This document shows, one piece after another, positions 17,360 to 27,202 of a stretch of DNA of 64,000 bases. Location: assembly GCF_000767615.3 (NCBI RefSeq), contig NZ_CP009553.3, positions 2,852,001 to 2,916,000 of the forward strand, written 5' to 3'. Within the stretch, counting starts at the first letter, position 1. Each line of letters begins with the position of its first letter. The notes below the pieces were generated by a model. The model was not told where the DNA came from and did no database searches. It was given only the letters and a program-made list of their open reading frames with translations. Position numbers and translations under genes: made by a program. The DNA comes from Pandoraea pnomenusa. Its GTDB lineage: Bacteria; Pseudomonadota; Gammaproteobacteria; Burkholderiales; Burkholderiaceae.

Positions 17360-18757
17360 TCATAGCCCCTGGTACCACACGCCGACAATCGCGACCGGCG
17401 TGAGCGCCAGCAGCAGCAAGCGCCATAGCGGTGCAAACCACTGCGAGCGCGAGCCGTCCAGGACGCTGCGCGCCGTCGGCCAGATACACGCCCCGACGAA
17501 GTAAGCCACGCATAGTCCGCCCGCGGGCATCAGCAGATTGACGGTCACGTAGTCCATCAGGCCGAAAATGGTGCGGCCGAAGATTCGGATGTCCGACCAG
17601 ACACCGAACGACAAGGCCGCCGGTGCACCGAAAACCAATGTCGCGCCAAGGACCGCGGTGACCGCGGACCGACGATGCCAGTGATATTCGTCGATCAGGA
17701 AGGCAGTCACCGGCTCGAACAGCGAGACGGCCGACGTGAGTGCTGCGAAGAGCAGCAGCAGGAAGAATGCGATGGCCACGAGATGGCCGAACGGCATCTG
17801 CGCGAAGATCGCGGGCATGGTGATGAACGTCAGCCCCGGCCCCGCATCAGGCGCAACGCTGAACGCAAAGACGGCCGGGAGAATCATCAGGCCTGCCAGG
17901 CAGCATGCCAACGTGGCCAGCGTTGCGACCCACACGGCCGACCCTACCAGTCTCGCGTCGCTGGGAAGATAGGACCCGTAGGCGACGATCATGCCTGCGC
18001 CGAGCGACAGCGAGAAAAATGCCAGCCCAAGCGCTTCGATCAGCGTGCCGCCGGAAATCGCGGAAAAGTCGGGCGTCAGGAACCAGGCAACGCCGGCCAT
18101 CGCTCCCGGCAATGTCAGCGCGCGCGCGCGCGCGATCACCAGCAGCATCAGCAGGAAGAACGCCGGCATGAGCCACTTGCCCGCCCGTTCTATGCCTTTT
18201 TGGACACCCGCCGCGACAACGACGGCCGTCAGCCCGAGAAACGCCCCCATGCTGCCGAGCGATGCCGCAGGGTCGGAGATGAACGCGGAAAATTCGCCGA
18301 CGAGTCGATCCGTATCGTTGGCCAGTATGCCGCCCGTGACGGCGCGCCACAGATAAGCCACGGTCCAGCCCCCCACGACAACGTAGAACGACAGGATCGC
18401 GAACGCATTGAACGTGGCAATTCGGCCGACCCACGCCCAGCGCCGACCACCCAGCGCTCTCAACGCCGTGGTCATCGACTTGCCTGTGAGGCGTCCGATG
18501 GTCATCTCGGCGAGCAACAGCGCCACGCCGAGCGTCAGCACGCAAGCGAGATAGATCATGAGGAATGCCCCGCCCCCGTGCGCTCCCACCACATAGGGAA
18601 ACTTCCATACGGCGCCGAGACCGACGGCCGAACCGGCCGCAGCCAGCACGAAGCCGAGCCGGGATCCCCAGGTAGCGCGGACGGTGGTGTCGTCGGTCTC
18701 CGACGCCATGGACGATGGCGCCGGACTCGCGGGCGGACGGATGGGCATATGAGACAC
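17360..18757 (-). CDS. NSS-family sodium-dependent transporter
   Basis: About 465 residues and 11 or 12 membrane helices. The family signature appears right after a polar N-terminus: WGSRLGFVLAAAGSAVGLG then VWKFPYVVGAHGGGAF. These transporters (SNF/NSS, as LeuT) import amino acids or related compounds with Na+. GTG at 18757 is chosen because GGAGG lies 6 nt upstream; ATG 18748 is three codons later and the frame reaches 18814. The substrate cannot be assigned. It stands alone between gor and a PhyH-family gene. Confidence 0.9.
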   Translation of the reverse strand: MSHMPIRPPASPAPSSMASETDDTTVRATWGSRLGFVLAAAGSAVGLGAVWKFPYVVGAHGGGAFLMIYLACVLTLGVALLLAEMTIGRLTGKSMTTALRALGGRRWAWVGRIATFNAFAILSFYVVVGGWTVAYLWRAVTGGILANDTDRLVGEFSAFISDPAASLGSMGAFLGLTAVVVAAGVQKGIERAGKWLMPAFFLLMLLVIARARALTLPGAMAGVAWFLTPDFSAISGGTLIEALGLAFFSLSLGAGMIVAYGSYLPSDARLVGSAVWVATLATLACCLAGLMILPAVFAFSVAPDAGPGLTFITMPAIFAQMPFGHLVAIAFFLLLLFAALTSAVSLFEPVTAFLIDEYHWHRRSAVTAVLGATLVFGAPAALSFGVWSDIRIFGRTIFGLMDYVTVNLLMPAGGLCVAYFVGACIWPTARSVLDGSRSQWFAPLWRLLLLALTPVAIVGVWYQGL

Positions 18758-19065
18758 GTATTTCCTCCGGAAACGGACGTGCGCGCCTCGCGAAACGTTG
18801 TCCGCTGAGGTCACGACATGGCATGGAACGTGGCGTCAGGCAGATTACCGGCACGACGCGGCATCGCCGCCAGCGTGCTGCGGCGCGTGTGCATCGGTGC
18901 GCGACACCATGGGGTGGCCGAAGAGTCTACGCGGGAAGGGTTGCGCAAAGCTTTAGGAAAGCGCCCAAAAGCAGGACGGCACCCGGGCACTGTGGGCTCA
19001 CGCCCGTCCCGCCAGGCGCCCGCTGGGCGGCAACGCCGGGGCGCCTCGTCAGAAAGCGGGCGACG
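18758..19065. other. Intergenic region with no recognised gene
   Basis: About 308 bp upstream of the NSS transporter and downstream of the PhyH gene. It must hold the transporter promoter. A GC-rich imperfect inverted repeat (AGGCGCC near 19014 and GGCGCCT near 19040) lies just past the PhyH stop but has no T-run. Nothing else stands out. Confidence 0.4.
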
Positions 19066-19827
19066 TCAATGACCGAGCGGAACTTCGCCGGCCGACGCGG
19101 AACGGGTACCCGGTGTGGGGGGATTACTCTCGCCGCGATACGCGAACACGACGGAGAACTTCGTGGTGTCGCCTTCATTGCGACCTGCGGCATGGAAAAG
19201 CCCGCTATGGAACAGCACGACGTCGCCCTGCGCGAGTTCGACCTGTTTGCCGCGCGCAACGAGCGCCTGGTTGGCGGGCTCGTCGGGACGCAGAAAGTCG
19301 AGCGAATCGAGTTGATGGGGCTGCAATTGCTCGCGGTGCGAGCCCGGAATGAAGCGCAGTGCACCGTTGGCACGTGTTTCCGGTCCCAGTGCGAGCCATA
19401 CCGAGACCAGCGAATTGTGCGGAAACGACCAGTAACGGATATCGCGATGCCAGCCGGTCGCCGTGCCGAAATGCGGATGCTTGGTCATGACGCAGTTGTG
19501 GTGTGCCAGTGTGAGCACTACGTCTTCGCCGAAGATCTGGGCGAGCGATTCGATCAGGTCCCGGCGCGTCGCCCAACGTCGCAGCGCATCGCCCCGATCG
19601 TAGGCCTTGAGCAGTCGCCGCACGGTCTGTCCGCCCTCGGCTTCCCGCGACGACGGCGCGCCGGCATAGCCTACATCCGCCTCGAATTCCAGCGGCGGCG
19701 TCGCCGACGCCAGTTGCGCTCGTGCATCGGCCAGAATCGCCTCGCAGTCGGCCTGCGCCACATAGTGCGGGAGAATCAGATAACCGTCGTTACGGAAGGT
19801 TTCGAGCTGCGATGCGGTAAGCGCCAT
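19066..19827 (-). CDS. Phytanoyl-CoA dioxygenase (PhyH) family protein
   Basis: 253 residues. The 2-oxoglutarate/Fe(II) oxygenase core is visible: GWHRDIRYWSF gives the HxD metal ligands, and FHSGLFHAAGRN gives the distal His followed by an Arg that would hold the cosubstrate. NGALRFIPGSH is typical of the PhyH group. It should hydroxylate or otherwise oxidise a small molecule in the cytoplasm; actual substrates in this family range from phytanoyl-CoA to ectoine and halogenation targets. No pathway genes adjoin it, so the substrate is open. ATG 19827 opens the only consistent frame. Confidence 0.88.
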   Translation of the reverse strand: MALTASQLETFRNDGYLILPHYVAQADCEAILADARAQLASATPPLEFEADVGYAGAPSSREAEGGQTVRRLLKAYDRGDALRRWATRRDLIESLAQIFGEDVVLTLAHHNCVMTKHPHFGTATGWHRDIRYWSFPHNSLVSVWLALGPETRANGALRFIPGSHREQLQPHQLDSLDFLRPDEPANQALVARGKQVELAQGDVVLFHSGLFHAAGRNEGDTTKFSVVFAYRGESNPPTPGTRSASAGEVPLGH

Positions 19828-19941
19828 GATGGTCGGCGAAGCGGAGGGAAAACTGGACGTTGAGGGGGATTCGCTGATGTTACCGGGTAATTCGAAAAGA
19901 CGTGCGCCACCTGGGTCGGGACGTGGTGTCTCGATGCACGC

Positions 19942-20322
19942 TCACGCCGCGCGCTTGCGTCGTCGTGGCGGCAGTTCGGCAGCGCGCTTGCGTGCGGACT
20001 GGAGTTCGGGCTGAAGTTCGGGCTGCGGCACGTCGGTGCCCGGCAGCGATGCCTGAGGGTTGCCGGTGGGGCGCGGCGTGTCGACCACACTGCGCAGACG
20101 GTCAAGCTCGCGAGTGAGTTTCGCCAGTTGGTATTCGAGCTGGCAGTTCCGCCGGTACAACGTGCGCATCTTCTGGCTGAGCGCCTGCGTCTGTGTCCAG
20201 TACTCCGGATACATGACGAAGCGCCCATCCGGACGCTCGACGACGCCCAGCCCGCTCTGCCCCATCACATCGATGGTTTCCAGCGCGTAGCGTCGAACCT
20301 TTTTAACCGTACCTGCCGCCAT
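19942..20322 (-). CDS. Conserved-looking hypothetical protein with coiled coil
   Basis: 126 residues. I do not recognise the family. The N-terminal 45 residues (VKKVRRYALETIDVMGQSG) look folded; residues ~46-80 form a probable coiled coil (ALSQKMRTLYRRNCQLEYQLAKLTRELDRL), and the tail is Pro/Gln-rich and strongly basic (PPRRRKRAA). The tail could bind nucleic acid. ATG 20322 has AGGA upstream; an upstream extension to 20586 has no support. It is oriented as its neighbours but is separated by over 100 bp on both sides. Confidence 0.55.
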   Translation of the reverse strand: MAAGTVKKVRRYALETIDVMGQSGLGVVERPDGRFVMYPEYWTQTQALSQKMRTLYRRNCQLEYQLAKLTRELDRLRSVVDTPRPTGNPQASLPGTDVPQPELQPELQSARKRAAELPPRRRKRAA

Positions 20323-20506
20323 TTGTGTCCTACAGTCCCAGCCTGAGAAAGTCAGGCGCGGCATTTTGCCATGAATTCGGCCCGGCCGGGCGTCAAACCC
20401 GGGCTGGGCCAGAGATATATTTTCGGTCGACGGCCCCGTCAGGCGGGCCTGTGCGCCCAACCCACCGGGATTGGCGCGCAATCGGCCGACATTGCCTGCC
20501 AATACG

Positions 20507-20551
20507 CGGCAACTGCGAGCGCGGCAACTGCGAGCGCGGCAACGGCGAGCG
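20507..20551. repeat. Three-unit 15-bp tandem repeat
   Basis: The unit CGGCAACTGCGAGCG occurs at 20507-20521 and 20522-20536 exactly, and at 20537-20551 with one change (T to G). It lies in the 260-bp gap between two small genes. The unit length is a multiple of three, but no supported gene covers it. Confidence 0.85.
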
Positions 20552-20582
20552 CGGCGCCAAACCTGCCGGCACCGTCGTCGCA

Positions 20583-20849
<267 letters not shown>

Positions 20850-20932
20850 TTAAAGGCCGCGCCGCAGCACGGCCGACACCCCTACTATACCGCGAGCAGC
20901 GTACCCTCGGAGCCGAAGCGACCGTCGCTGGC

Positions 20933-21166
20933 TCAGGCGGCCGGCGCTAGCCGATCGCGATAGCGCGCGAGCGCTTCGCGCACCAGCGGATGCATGTCCT
21001 CGGCCTCGGACGTCTGCAACATCGCCAGAATCTGAGCGCGCATGCGGGGGTCCCAGAACTTGCGCAGATGCGACGCCACTTCGCTCAGCGCTTCCTCACG
21101 ATCCGGAAGCGATTCGAAAAAGTCGGCGATGCGGTTGGCCATGCGCACGAGGTTGTTGCCGTCCAT
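20933..21166 (-). CDS. fdsD: NAD-linked formate dehydrogenase, delta subunit
   Basis: 77 residues. The start MDGNNLVRMANRIADFFESLP and the later HLRKFWDPRMRAQILAML are characteristic of FdsD, the small protein found with fdsGBA in Cupriavidus-type formate dehydrogenases, where it aids assembly or stability of the enzyme. ATG 21166 has AGGGAGA 7 nt upstream; the frame before it is noise. It is the last gene of the fds operon, 14 bp after fdhD. Confidence 0.92.
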   Translation of the reverse strand: MDGNNLVRMANRIADFFESLPDREEALSEVASHLRKFWDPRMRAQILAMLQTSEAEDMHPLVREALARYRDRLAPAA

Positions 21167-21180
21167 CTCAAATCTCCCTG

Positions 21181-22104
21181 TCAGACACGCTCGTCGAGCG
21201 TCGCACCGCCCGTATAGATCACACACTGCTCGCCACGCACGAACCCCACCAGCGCCACGCCGGCCGCAGCCGCCGTGCGCACCGCCAGCGCCGTCGCGGC
21301 AGACACGGCGGCGACCATCGGAATCCCGACCTGCGCCGCCTTCTGCACGATTTCCACGCTGGCGCGACTCGTCATGAGCACGAACCCGCTATCGAACGCC
21401 GTTCCTTCTCGCGCGAGCGCACCGATCAGCTTGTCGAGCGCGTTATGCCGTCCCACGTCCTCGCGCAGGCAAAGGATTTCCCCCTCAGGCGAACACCACG
21501 CCGCTCCATGCACCGCCCCGGTCACGCCATTCAGCGGCTGGCGTCGCGACAACCCCTCGTGCGCCGCGGCAAGCGCCGCGTGCGTCATGCGCAACGGCTC
21601 GCCGGCCGCGGGCAGCGGGCGCAACACCTGATCGAGGCTCTCGGTGCCGCACAAGCCACAGCCTGTGCGGCCAGTGAGATTCCGGCGACGTTCCTTGAGT
21701 CCGGCAAACGCGCGCGACGACACTTCGAGATGCGCGGTAACGCCCAGCGACGTCGCCGAGACATCCACGCCATAGCACTCGCGCCGGTCGTTCAGAATCC
21801 CCTCCGACAACGCGAATCCCAAAGCGAAATCCTCGATATCGGCGGGCGTGGCCAGCATCACCACATGCGAGATCCCGTTGAACTCCAGCGCCACCGGGAC
21901 TTCCTCGGCCAATTCGTCGCTCGCGTGTTGCCACGCGCCGCGCCGGAAACGGCGCACGGCAAAAGTCGCGTGCGACGCAAGACTCTCGGGAGCGATGGCG
22001 GCAGGCGCCACATCGCACACCGGCGCGGCAATATCGTCGACGCCCGCGACGCGGGCAGTATCGCCCGGGCCGGATTCACGTAATGCGTTGGTGGTGCTGG
22101 ACAT
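21181..22104 (-). CDS. fdhD: Formate dehydrogenase accessory sulfurtransferase
   Basis: 307 residues (called fdsC in fds operons). FdhD passes sulfur from a cysteine desulfurase to the molybdenum cofactor before it is inserted into formate dehydrogenase. The catalytic CxxC is present as Cys149 and Cys152 in RTGCGLCGTES. The later segments LREDVGRHNALDKLIG and FVLMTSRASVEIVQKA are typical of the cofactor-binding fold. It is translated between fdsA (39 bp upstream) and fdsD (14 bp downstream). It may also serve the YdeP-type enzyme encoded nearby; that is an inference. Confidence 0.95.
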   Translation of the reverse strand: MSSTTNALRESGPGDTARVAGVDDIAAPVCDVAPAAIAPESLASHATFAVRRFRRGAWQHASDELAEEVPVALEFNGISHVVMLATPADIEDFALGFALSEGILNDRRECYGVDVSATSLGVTAHLEVSSRAFAGLKERRRNLTGRTGCGLCGTESLDQVLRPLPAAGEPLRMTHAALAAAHEGLSRRQPLNGVTGAVHGAAWCSPEGEILCLREDVGRHNALDKLIGALAREGTAFDSGFVLMTSRASVEIVQKAAQVGIPMVAAVSAATALAVRTAAAAGVALVGFVRGEQCVIYTGGATLDERV

Positions 22105-22143
22105 CGTCTGACGCTGACTCCCTGCGGTTTGACCGACCCCACC

Positions 22144-25038
22144 CTACTTCGCCGGTGCCGGCTCGGACGCCCCGGAGGCGCTGCGAGCCGCATCGAGCAA
22201 TTCGAGCTGCGTGCGGTTGAATGTCGAATATTTCGCCTGCCATGCGGAGGGTTGCACCACCGGCAACACCTGCACCGCGGTCACCTTGTACTCCGGGCAG
22301 TTGGTCGCCCAGTCCGAGTTGTCGGTCGTGATCACGTTCGCCCCCGACTCGGGGAAATGGAACGTCGTGTACACGACGCCCGGCTGCATCCGTTCGCTGA
22401 TGACCGCGCGCAAGACCGTTTCGCCCGCCCGGCTGCGAATGCCGACCCAGTCGTCGTTCTTGATCCCCCGCTCCTGTGCGTCGTGCGGGTGGATCTCGAG
22501 CCGGTCCTCATCGTGCCAATGAACGTTGTGCGTGCGTCGTGTTTGTGCCCCGACATTGTATTGCGAGAGGATGCGACCCGTTGTGAGCAGCAGCGGATAG
22601 CGCGGCGTGACCTTCTCGTCCGTGGGCACGTAGCGTGTGATGATGAAACGCCCCTTGCCGCGAACGAATTCGTCCACGTGCATGATCGGCGTGCCGTCCG
22701 GTGCCTCGTCGTTGCATGGCCATTGGAGGCTGCCCGCCTCATCCAGACGCCGATAACTCACGCCACGGAACGTCGGCGTGAGCCGCGCGATCTCGTCCAT
22801 GATCTCCGACGGGTGCGCATATGGCATGTCGTATCCCAGCCGCTTGGCCAACGCGATCGTCACTTCCCAGTCGGCCATGCCCGGCAGAGGTGCCATCACG
22901 CGTCGCACACGCGAAATCCGGCGCTCCGCATTGGTGAACGTGCCATCCTTTTCGAGGAACGTCGTGCCCGGCAGCAGCACGTGCGCGTACTTGGCGGTCT
23001 CGTTGAGGAAGATGTCCTGCACGACGATGCACTCCATCGCCTCCATCGCCGCCGCCACATGCTGGGTGTTCGGATCGGACTGGACAATGTCCTCGCCCTG
23101 GCAGTACAGCCCTTTGAAGCTGCCGTGGATCGCCGCATCGAACATGTTCGGAATGCGCAATCCCGGCTCGGCCTGCAGCGCCACGCCCCATGCCGCCTCG
23201 AATTCCTCGCGCACCAGCGTGTCCGACACGTGGCGGTACCCCGGCAATTCGTGCGGGAACGAGCCCATGTCGCACGAACCCTGCACGTTGTTCTGCCCGC
23301 GCAGCGGGTTCACGCCCACACCTTCCCGTCCGACGTTGCCCGTGGCCATCGCCAGATTGGCAATGCCCATGACAGTGGTCGAGCCCTGCGCGTGCTCCGT
23401 TACACCCAGTCCGTAATAGATCGCGGCGTTGCCGCCGGTGGCATACAACCGTGCCGCGCCGCGAATCTGGTCTGCCGGCACACCGGTCACCACGCTCACG
23501 GCTTCCGGCGAATTTTCGGGCAGCGCCACGAAGTCGCGCCACTGAGCAAACGCCCGATCCTCGCAGCGCTCTGCAATGAACGCCTCGTCGAGCAGTCCCT
23601 CGGTCACGATCACATGCGCAAGCGCGTTGACCATCGCCACATTGGTGCCCGGGCGAAGCGGCAGGTGGTAGGCGGCCTTCACGTGCGGCCCATCGACGAT
23701 ATCGATGCGGCGCGGATCGATCACGATCAGCTTCGCCCCCTCGCGCACGCGGCGCTTCAGGCGCGAGGCGAAAACCGGGTGCCCGTCGCTCGGATTGGCG
23801 CCCATCACGAGAATGACGTCGGCGTGCTCGATCGACTTGAACGTCTGCGTGCCGGCCGACTCGCCCAGCGTCTGCTTGAGCCCATAACCCGTGGGCGAGT
23901 GGCACACGCGCGCACACGTGTCGACGTTGTTGTTGCCGAAGGCCGCGCGCACAAGCTTCTGCACGAGATAGGTCTCTTCGTTCGTGCAACGCGAAGACGT
24001 GATGCCGCCGATCGCGTCGCGTCCATACTTGGCCTGGATGCGCCGGAACTCCGACGCGGCGTGGTCGAGCGCCTCGTCCCACGACACTTCACGCCACGGG
24101 TCCGTGATCTTGCTGCGAATCATCGGCTTCGTGATGCGCTCCTTGTGCGTGGCATACCCCCACGCGAAGCGCCCCTTCACACAAGCGTGCCCCTCGTTCG
24201 CACGACCGTCCTTGTAGGGCGTCATGCGCACCACTTCGCCGCCCTTCATCTCGGCCTTGAACGCGCACCCCACGCCGCAATAGGCACACGTCGTGACCAC
24301 GGCGTGCTCGGGCTGCCCCATCTCGATCACGGTCTTCTCCTGAAGTGTCGCGGTCGGACACGCGCTCACGCACGCCCCGCACGACACGCATTCCGAATCC
24401 ATGAACGGCTGGTCCTGACCGGGCGAGACGCGAGCCTCGAAGCCCCGCCCCGAGATCGTCAGCGCGAAGGTGCCCTGCGTTTCCTCGCAAGCACGCACGC
24501 AGCGGTTGCAGACGATGCACTTCGACGGGTCATACGTGAAGTACGGATTCGACTCGTCCTTCGCGCTGTGAATGTGATTCTCGCCGTCGAAGCCGTAGCG
24601 TACTTCGCGCAGTCCGGTCACCCCGGCCATGTCCTGCAATTCGCAATCGCCGTTGGCGGCGCACGTCAGGCAATCGAGCGGGTGATCGGAGATGTAGAGC
24701 TCCATCACGTTGCGCCGCAAATCCTGGAGTTTCGGCGATTGCGTACGCACTTTCATGCCCGCTTCGACCGGCGTGGTGCACGACGCCGGGAAGCCGCGCC
24801 GCCCCTCGATCTCGACGAGGCACAGACGGCACGACCCGAACGGCTCCAGGGAGTCGGTCGCGCACAGTTTGGGGATGTTGACGTCGGTACCCGCCGCCGC
24901 GCGCATGATCGACGTGCCGGCCGGCACGGTCACGGTCTGACCGTCGATCTCCAGCGTGACCTCGACCTCGCTCTTGCGCGCCGGCGTGCCCATATCCGGG
25001 CCATGGCCGGGCATGACTTGTACATTCGGATGGATCAT
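22144..25038 (-). CDS. fdsA: NAD-linked formate dehydrogenase, molybdenum-containing alpha subunit
   Basis: 964 residues. It oxidises formate to CO2 at a molybdopterin centre and passes electrons to FdsB and NAD+. Cluster ligands seen in order: a [2Fe-2S] site (Cys59, 70, 73, 87), a His-Cys site (His119, Cys123, 126, 132), two ferredoxin-like CxxCxxC runs (CIVCNRCVRACEE and CVSCGACVSACPT), then CAYCGVGCAFK. The likely Mo ligand is the Cys in CARVCHSPTGYG, encoded as ordinary Cys, not selenocysteine. ATG 25038 has a GAGGAGG sequence upstream. The protein is cytoplasmic: no export signal precedes the first cluster domain. It follows fdsB by 30 bp. Confidence 0.97.
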   Translation of the reverse strand: MIHPNVQVMPGHGPDMGTPARKSEVEVTLEIDGQTVTVPAGTSIMRAAAGTDVNIPKLCATDSLEPFGSCRLCLVEIEGRRGFPASCTTPVEAGMKVRTQSPKLQDLRRNVMELYISDHPLDCLTCAANGDCELQDMAGVTGLREVRYGFDGENHIHSAKDESNPYFTYDPSKCIVCNRCVRACEETQGTFALTISGRGFEARVSPGQDQPFMDSECVSCGACVSACPTATLQEKTVIEMGQPEHAVVTTCAYCGVGCAFKAEMKGGEVVRMTPYKDGRANEGHACVKGRFAWGYATHKERITKPMIRSKITDPWREVSWDEALDHAASEFRRIQAKYGRDAIGGITSSRCTNEETYLVQKLVRAAFGNNNVDTCARVCHSPTGYGLKQTLGESAGTQTFKSIEHADVILVMGANPSDGHPVFASRLKRRVREGAKLIVIDPRRIDIVDGPHVKAAYHLPLRPGTNVAMVNALAHVIVTEGLLDEAFIAERCEDRAFAQWRDFVALPENSPEAVSVVTGVPADQIRGAARLYATGGNAAIYYGLGVTEHAQGSTTVMGIANLAMATGNVGREGVGVNPLRGQNNVQGSCDMGSFPHELPGYRHVSDTLVREEFEAAWGVALQAEPGLRIPNMFDAAIHGSFKGLYCQGEDIVQSDPNTQHVAAAMEAMECIVVQDIFLNETAKYAHVLLPGTTFLEKDGTFTNAERRISRVRRVMAPLPGMADWEVTIALAKRLGYDMPYAHPSEIMDEIARLTPTFRGVSYRRLDEAGSLQWPCNDEAPDGTPIMHVDEFVRGKGRFIITRYVPTDEKVTPRYPLLLTTGRILSQYNVGAQTRRTHNVHWHDEDRLEIHPHDAQERGIKNDDWVGIRSRAGETVLRAVISERMQPGVVYTTFHFPESGANVITTDNSDWATNCPEYKVTAVQVLPVVQPSAWQAKYSTFNRTQLELLDAARSASGASEPAPAK

Positions 25039-25068
25039 CTGTCGTCCTCCTCTTGGGCCGCACGTGCG

Positions 25069-26733
25069 TCAGGCGGCTTCGGCGCATCCCGCGCCATCGG
25101 GCAGACCGAAGTCCGCCGGGAAATGTTCGAGCGCCGAGCGCACGGGGAACGGCGTCATGCCCCCCATGGCACACAGCGAGCCCGAGACCATCGTGTCGCA
25201 GAGATCGTGCAGCAGCCTGACCTGACGCGGCGAACTGTCGCCGTGCCGGATCCGATCGATCACCTCGACACCGCGTGTCGACCCGATGCGGCATGGCGTG
25301 CACTTGCCACACGACTCGATCGCGCAGAACTCCATGGCGTAACGGGCCAGCCCGGCCATGTCCGCCGTATCGTCGTGCACGACCACGCCGCCGTGACCGA
25401 CCACCGCGCCCAAAGCCGCGTAGGCCTCATAGTCCATCGGCACATCCCACTGTGCGCTCGGCAGATACGCGCCTAGCGGACCACCGACCTGAATGGCCTT
25501 GGCCGGACGCCCGCTTGCCGTACCGCCGCCGAAGTCGTCGAGCAGCGCTCGCAACGTCACCCCGAACGCCAGTTCCACGAGCCCTCCGCGTCGGATGTTT
25601 CCGGCGAGTTGCACGGGCAGCGTGCCCTGCGAGCGGCCCATCCCGTACGAACGGTAAGCCTGCGCACCGTGCGCAAAGATGAATGGCACGCTCGCCAGCG
25701 TAATCACGTTGTTGATCAATGTCGGCTGACCGAAGAGGCCGGACAGAGCAGGAATCGGCGGCTTGGCCCGCACCACGCCCCGCTTGCCTTCCAGGCTCTC
25801 GAGCAACGCCGTTTCCTCGCCGCAGATATAGGCGCCGGCCGCCTTCGCGACCCGCAATTCGCAGGCGCGTCCCGAGCCAAGCACGTCGGCGCCGAGCCAC
25901 CCTTCGCGGCGGGCAACGGCGATCGCGGCTTCCATCGCGGCGATGGCGTGCGGATATTCACTGCGCACGTAGACGATGCCTTCGCTCGCCCCCACGCTCA
26001 ACGCCGCGATGATCATCCCTTCGATCAGGACGAACGGGTCGCTCTCCATGATGAGCCGGTCGGCGAACGTTCCCGAGTCGCCTTCGTCGGCGTTGCAGAC
26101 CACGTATTTGCGCGACGAGTCGGCGCGGCTCACCGTCTGCCACTTGATGCCCGCCGGAAACGCCGCTCCGCCGCGGCCCCGCAGACCGGAGTCGAGTACG
26201 GTCTGGCACGCTGCCTGCGCGTCGAGAGCAAGACAGGCGCGCAGGCCGGCCAGCCCGCCATGAGCCTCGTAGTCCGCCGGGTCGAGCGGGTCGGTCACGC
26301 CCACGCGGGAGAACGTGAGGCGCTGCTGGCGCGCCAGATAGGGAATCGCGTCGACCCGCCCGACACAGGCGGGCACGGGCGCCTCCCAACTTCCGTCGGG
26401 ATCGCCGGCCAGCACCGTCTGCGCGGCGTCCTGCGTCGCTCTCGCGGGCCACCCACTGTCAAACAACGTGGCGACCTGCGAAGCCTGCACGTTGCTGTAG
26501 CCCACCCGTCCCGCCGGCGTCTGCACTTCCACGAGCGGTTCGAGCCAGAACAAGCCGCGCGAACCGTTGCGCACGATGTCGAGCGCCACGCCGCGGCGCG
26601 CCGCTTCCGCCGCGACGGCGGCGGCGAGCCTGTCGGCCCCCAACGCGAGAGCCGACGAGTCGCGAGGTATATAGACGCGGTACGGGCCGCTCGCAGCCGC
26701 TGCACCGGCGCTTTGCATGACCGAATCAGGCAT
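25069..26733 (-). CDS. fdsB: NAD-linked formate dehydrogenase, diaphorase beta subunit
   Basis: About 554 residues, related to NuoF. It carries FMN and a [4Fe-4S] cluster and hands electrons from FdsA to NAD+. Signals: an N-terminal thioredoxin-like domain (~1-140), GLRGRGGAAFPAGIKWQ for FMN, the NADH-binding ICGEETALLESLEGKRG, and the cluster motif SCGKCTPCRIGSTRG with a distal Cys in GSLCAMGG. ATG 26733 overlaps the fdsG stop by 8 bp, a sign of coupled translation; a GTG one codon earlier is possible. GGAGGAG lies just upstream. Confidence 0.96.
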   Translation of the reverse strand: MPDSVMQSAGAAAASGPYRVYIPRDSSALALGADRLAAAVAAEAARRGVALDIVRNGSRGLFWLEPLVEVQTPAGRVGYSNVQASQVATLFDSGWPARATQDAAQTVLAGDPDGSWEAPVPACVGRVDAIPYLARQQRLTFSRVGVTDPLDPADYEAHGGLAGLRACLALDAQAACQTVLDSGLRGRGGAAFPAGIKWQTVSRADSSRKYVVCNADEGDSGTFADRLIMESDPFVLIEGMIIAALSVGASEGIVYVRSEYPHAIAAMEAAIAVARREGWLGADVLGSGRACELRVAKAAGAYICGEETALLESLEGKRGVVRAKPPIPALSGLFGQPTLINNVITLASVPFIFAHGAQAYRSYGMGRSQGTLPVQLAGNIRRGGLVELAFGVTLRALLDDFGGGTASGRPAKAIQVGGPLGAYLPSAQWDVPMDYEAYAALGAVVGHGGVVVHDDTADMAGLARYAMEFCAIESCGKCTPCRIGSTRGVEVIDRIRHGDSSPRQVRLLHDLCDTMVSGSLCAMGGMTPFPVRSALEHFPADFGLPDGAGCAEAA

Positions 26734-27202
26734 CACGAGTCTCCTCCTTCGCGGAAGCGAGCAGCGCGTCGAATCGGACCGGACTCACGCGCGCGTGCAA
26801 TTCGCCGTTGATCGTCACTGCCGGCGACAGGGCGCATTGCCCCAGGCAATAGACCGACTCGACGCCGACGCCGCCGCATGCCTCACCGTCGATTCGCGCA
26901 CCAGTGCACGCTTCGACATGCGCGACGAGCGCCTCGCCGCCGCGACTGCGGCAAGCTTCCGCGCGGCAGACCTGCACCACCGTTGCCGGCGGCGGCGCGC
27001 TTCGAAAGTGGTGATAGAACGTGATCACGCCATGGACTTCGGCGCGAGAAAGATTCAGGGCGGCGGCGATCGCGGGCACATGGGCCGGATCGACATAGCC
27101 TTCGCTGTCCTGCAACGCATGCAGCAGCGGCAACAACCCATGTGCGCTGCCGGCGTGGCGAGCCAGCAGCGGCGCGAGCGTCGCGTGGGGTGTGGGCACC
27201 AT
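26726..27202 (-). CDS. fdsG: NAD-linked formate dehydrogenase, gamma subunit
   Basis: About 158 residues, related to NuoE. A helical N-terminal half (GLLPLLHALQDSEGYVDP, HGVITFYHHFR) precedes a thioredoxin-like [2Fe-2S] domain with ligands in VCRAEACRSRGG and YCLGQCALSP. It completes the diaphorase module with FdsB. I chose ATG 27202 because AGGAG lies 9 nt upstream and the length matches known FdsG. ATG 27235 (GAGAAA upstream) and GTG 27283 are alternatives. It is the first gene of fdsGBA-fdhD-fdsD. Confidence 0.93.
   Translation of the reverse strand: MVPTPHATLAPLLARHAGSAHGLLPLLHALQDSEGYVDPAHVPAIAAALNLSRAEVHGVITFYHHFRSAPPPATVVQVCRAEACRSRGGEALVAHVEACTGARIDGEACGGVGVESVYCLGQCALSPAVTINGELHARVSPVRFDALLASAKEETRDA

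Noticed and set aside
22144..25038. Selenocysteine in the formate dehydrogenase
   Set aside because: The active-site position reads through as an ordinary Cys codon and there is no in-frame TGA.
22129..25476. Plus-strand open frame of about 1,115 codons
   Set aside because: It lies opposite fdsA and fdsB, which carry complete cofactor motifs. High-GC genes leave long antisense frames; its His/Arg-rich product has no recognisable domain.
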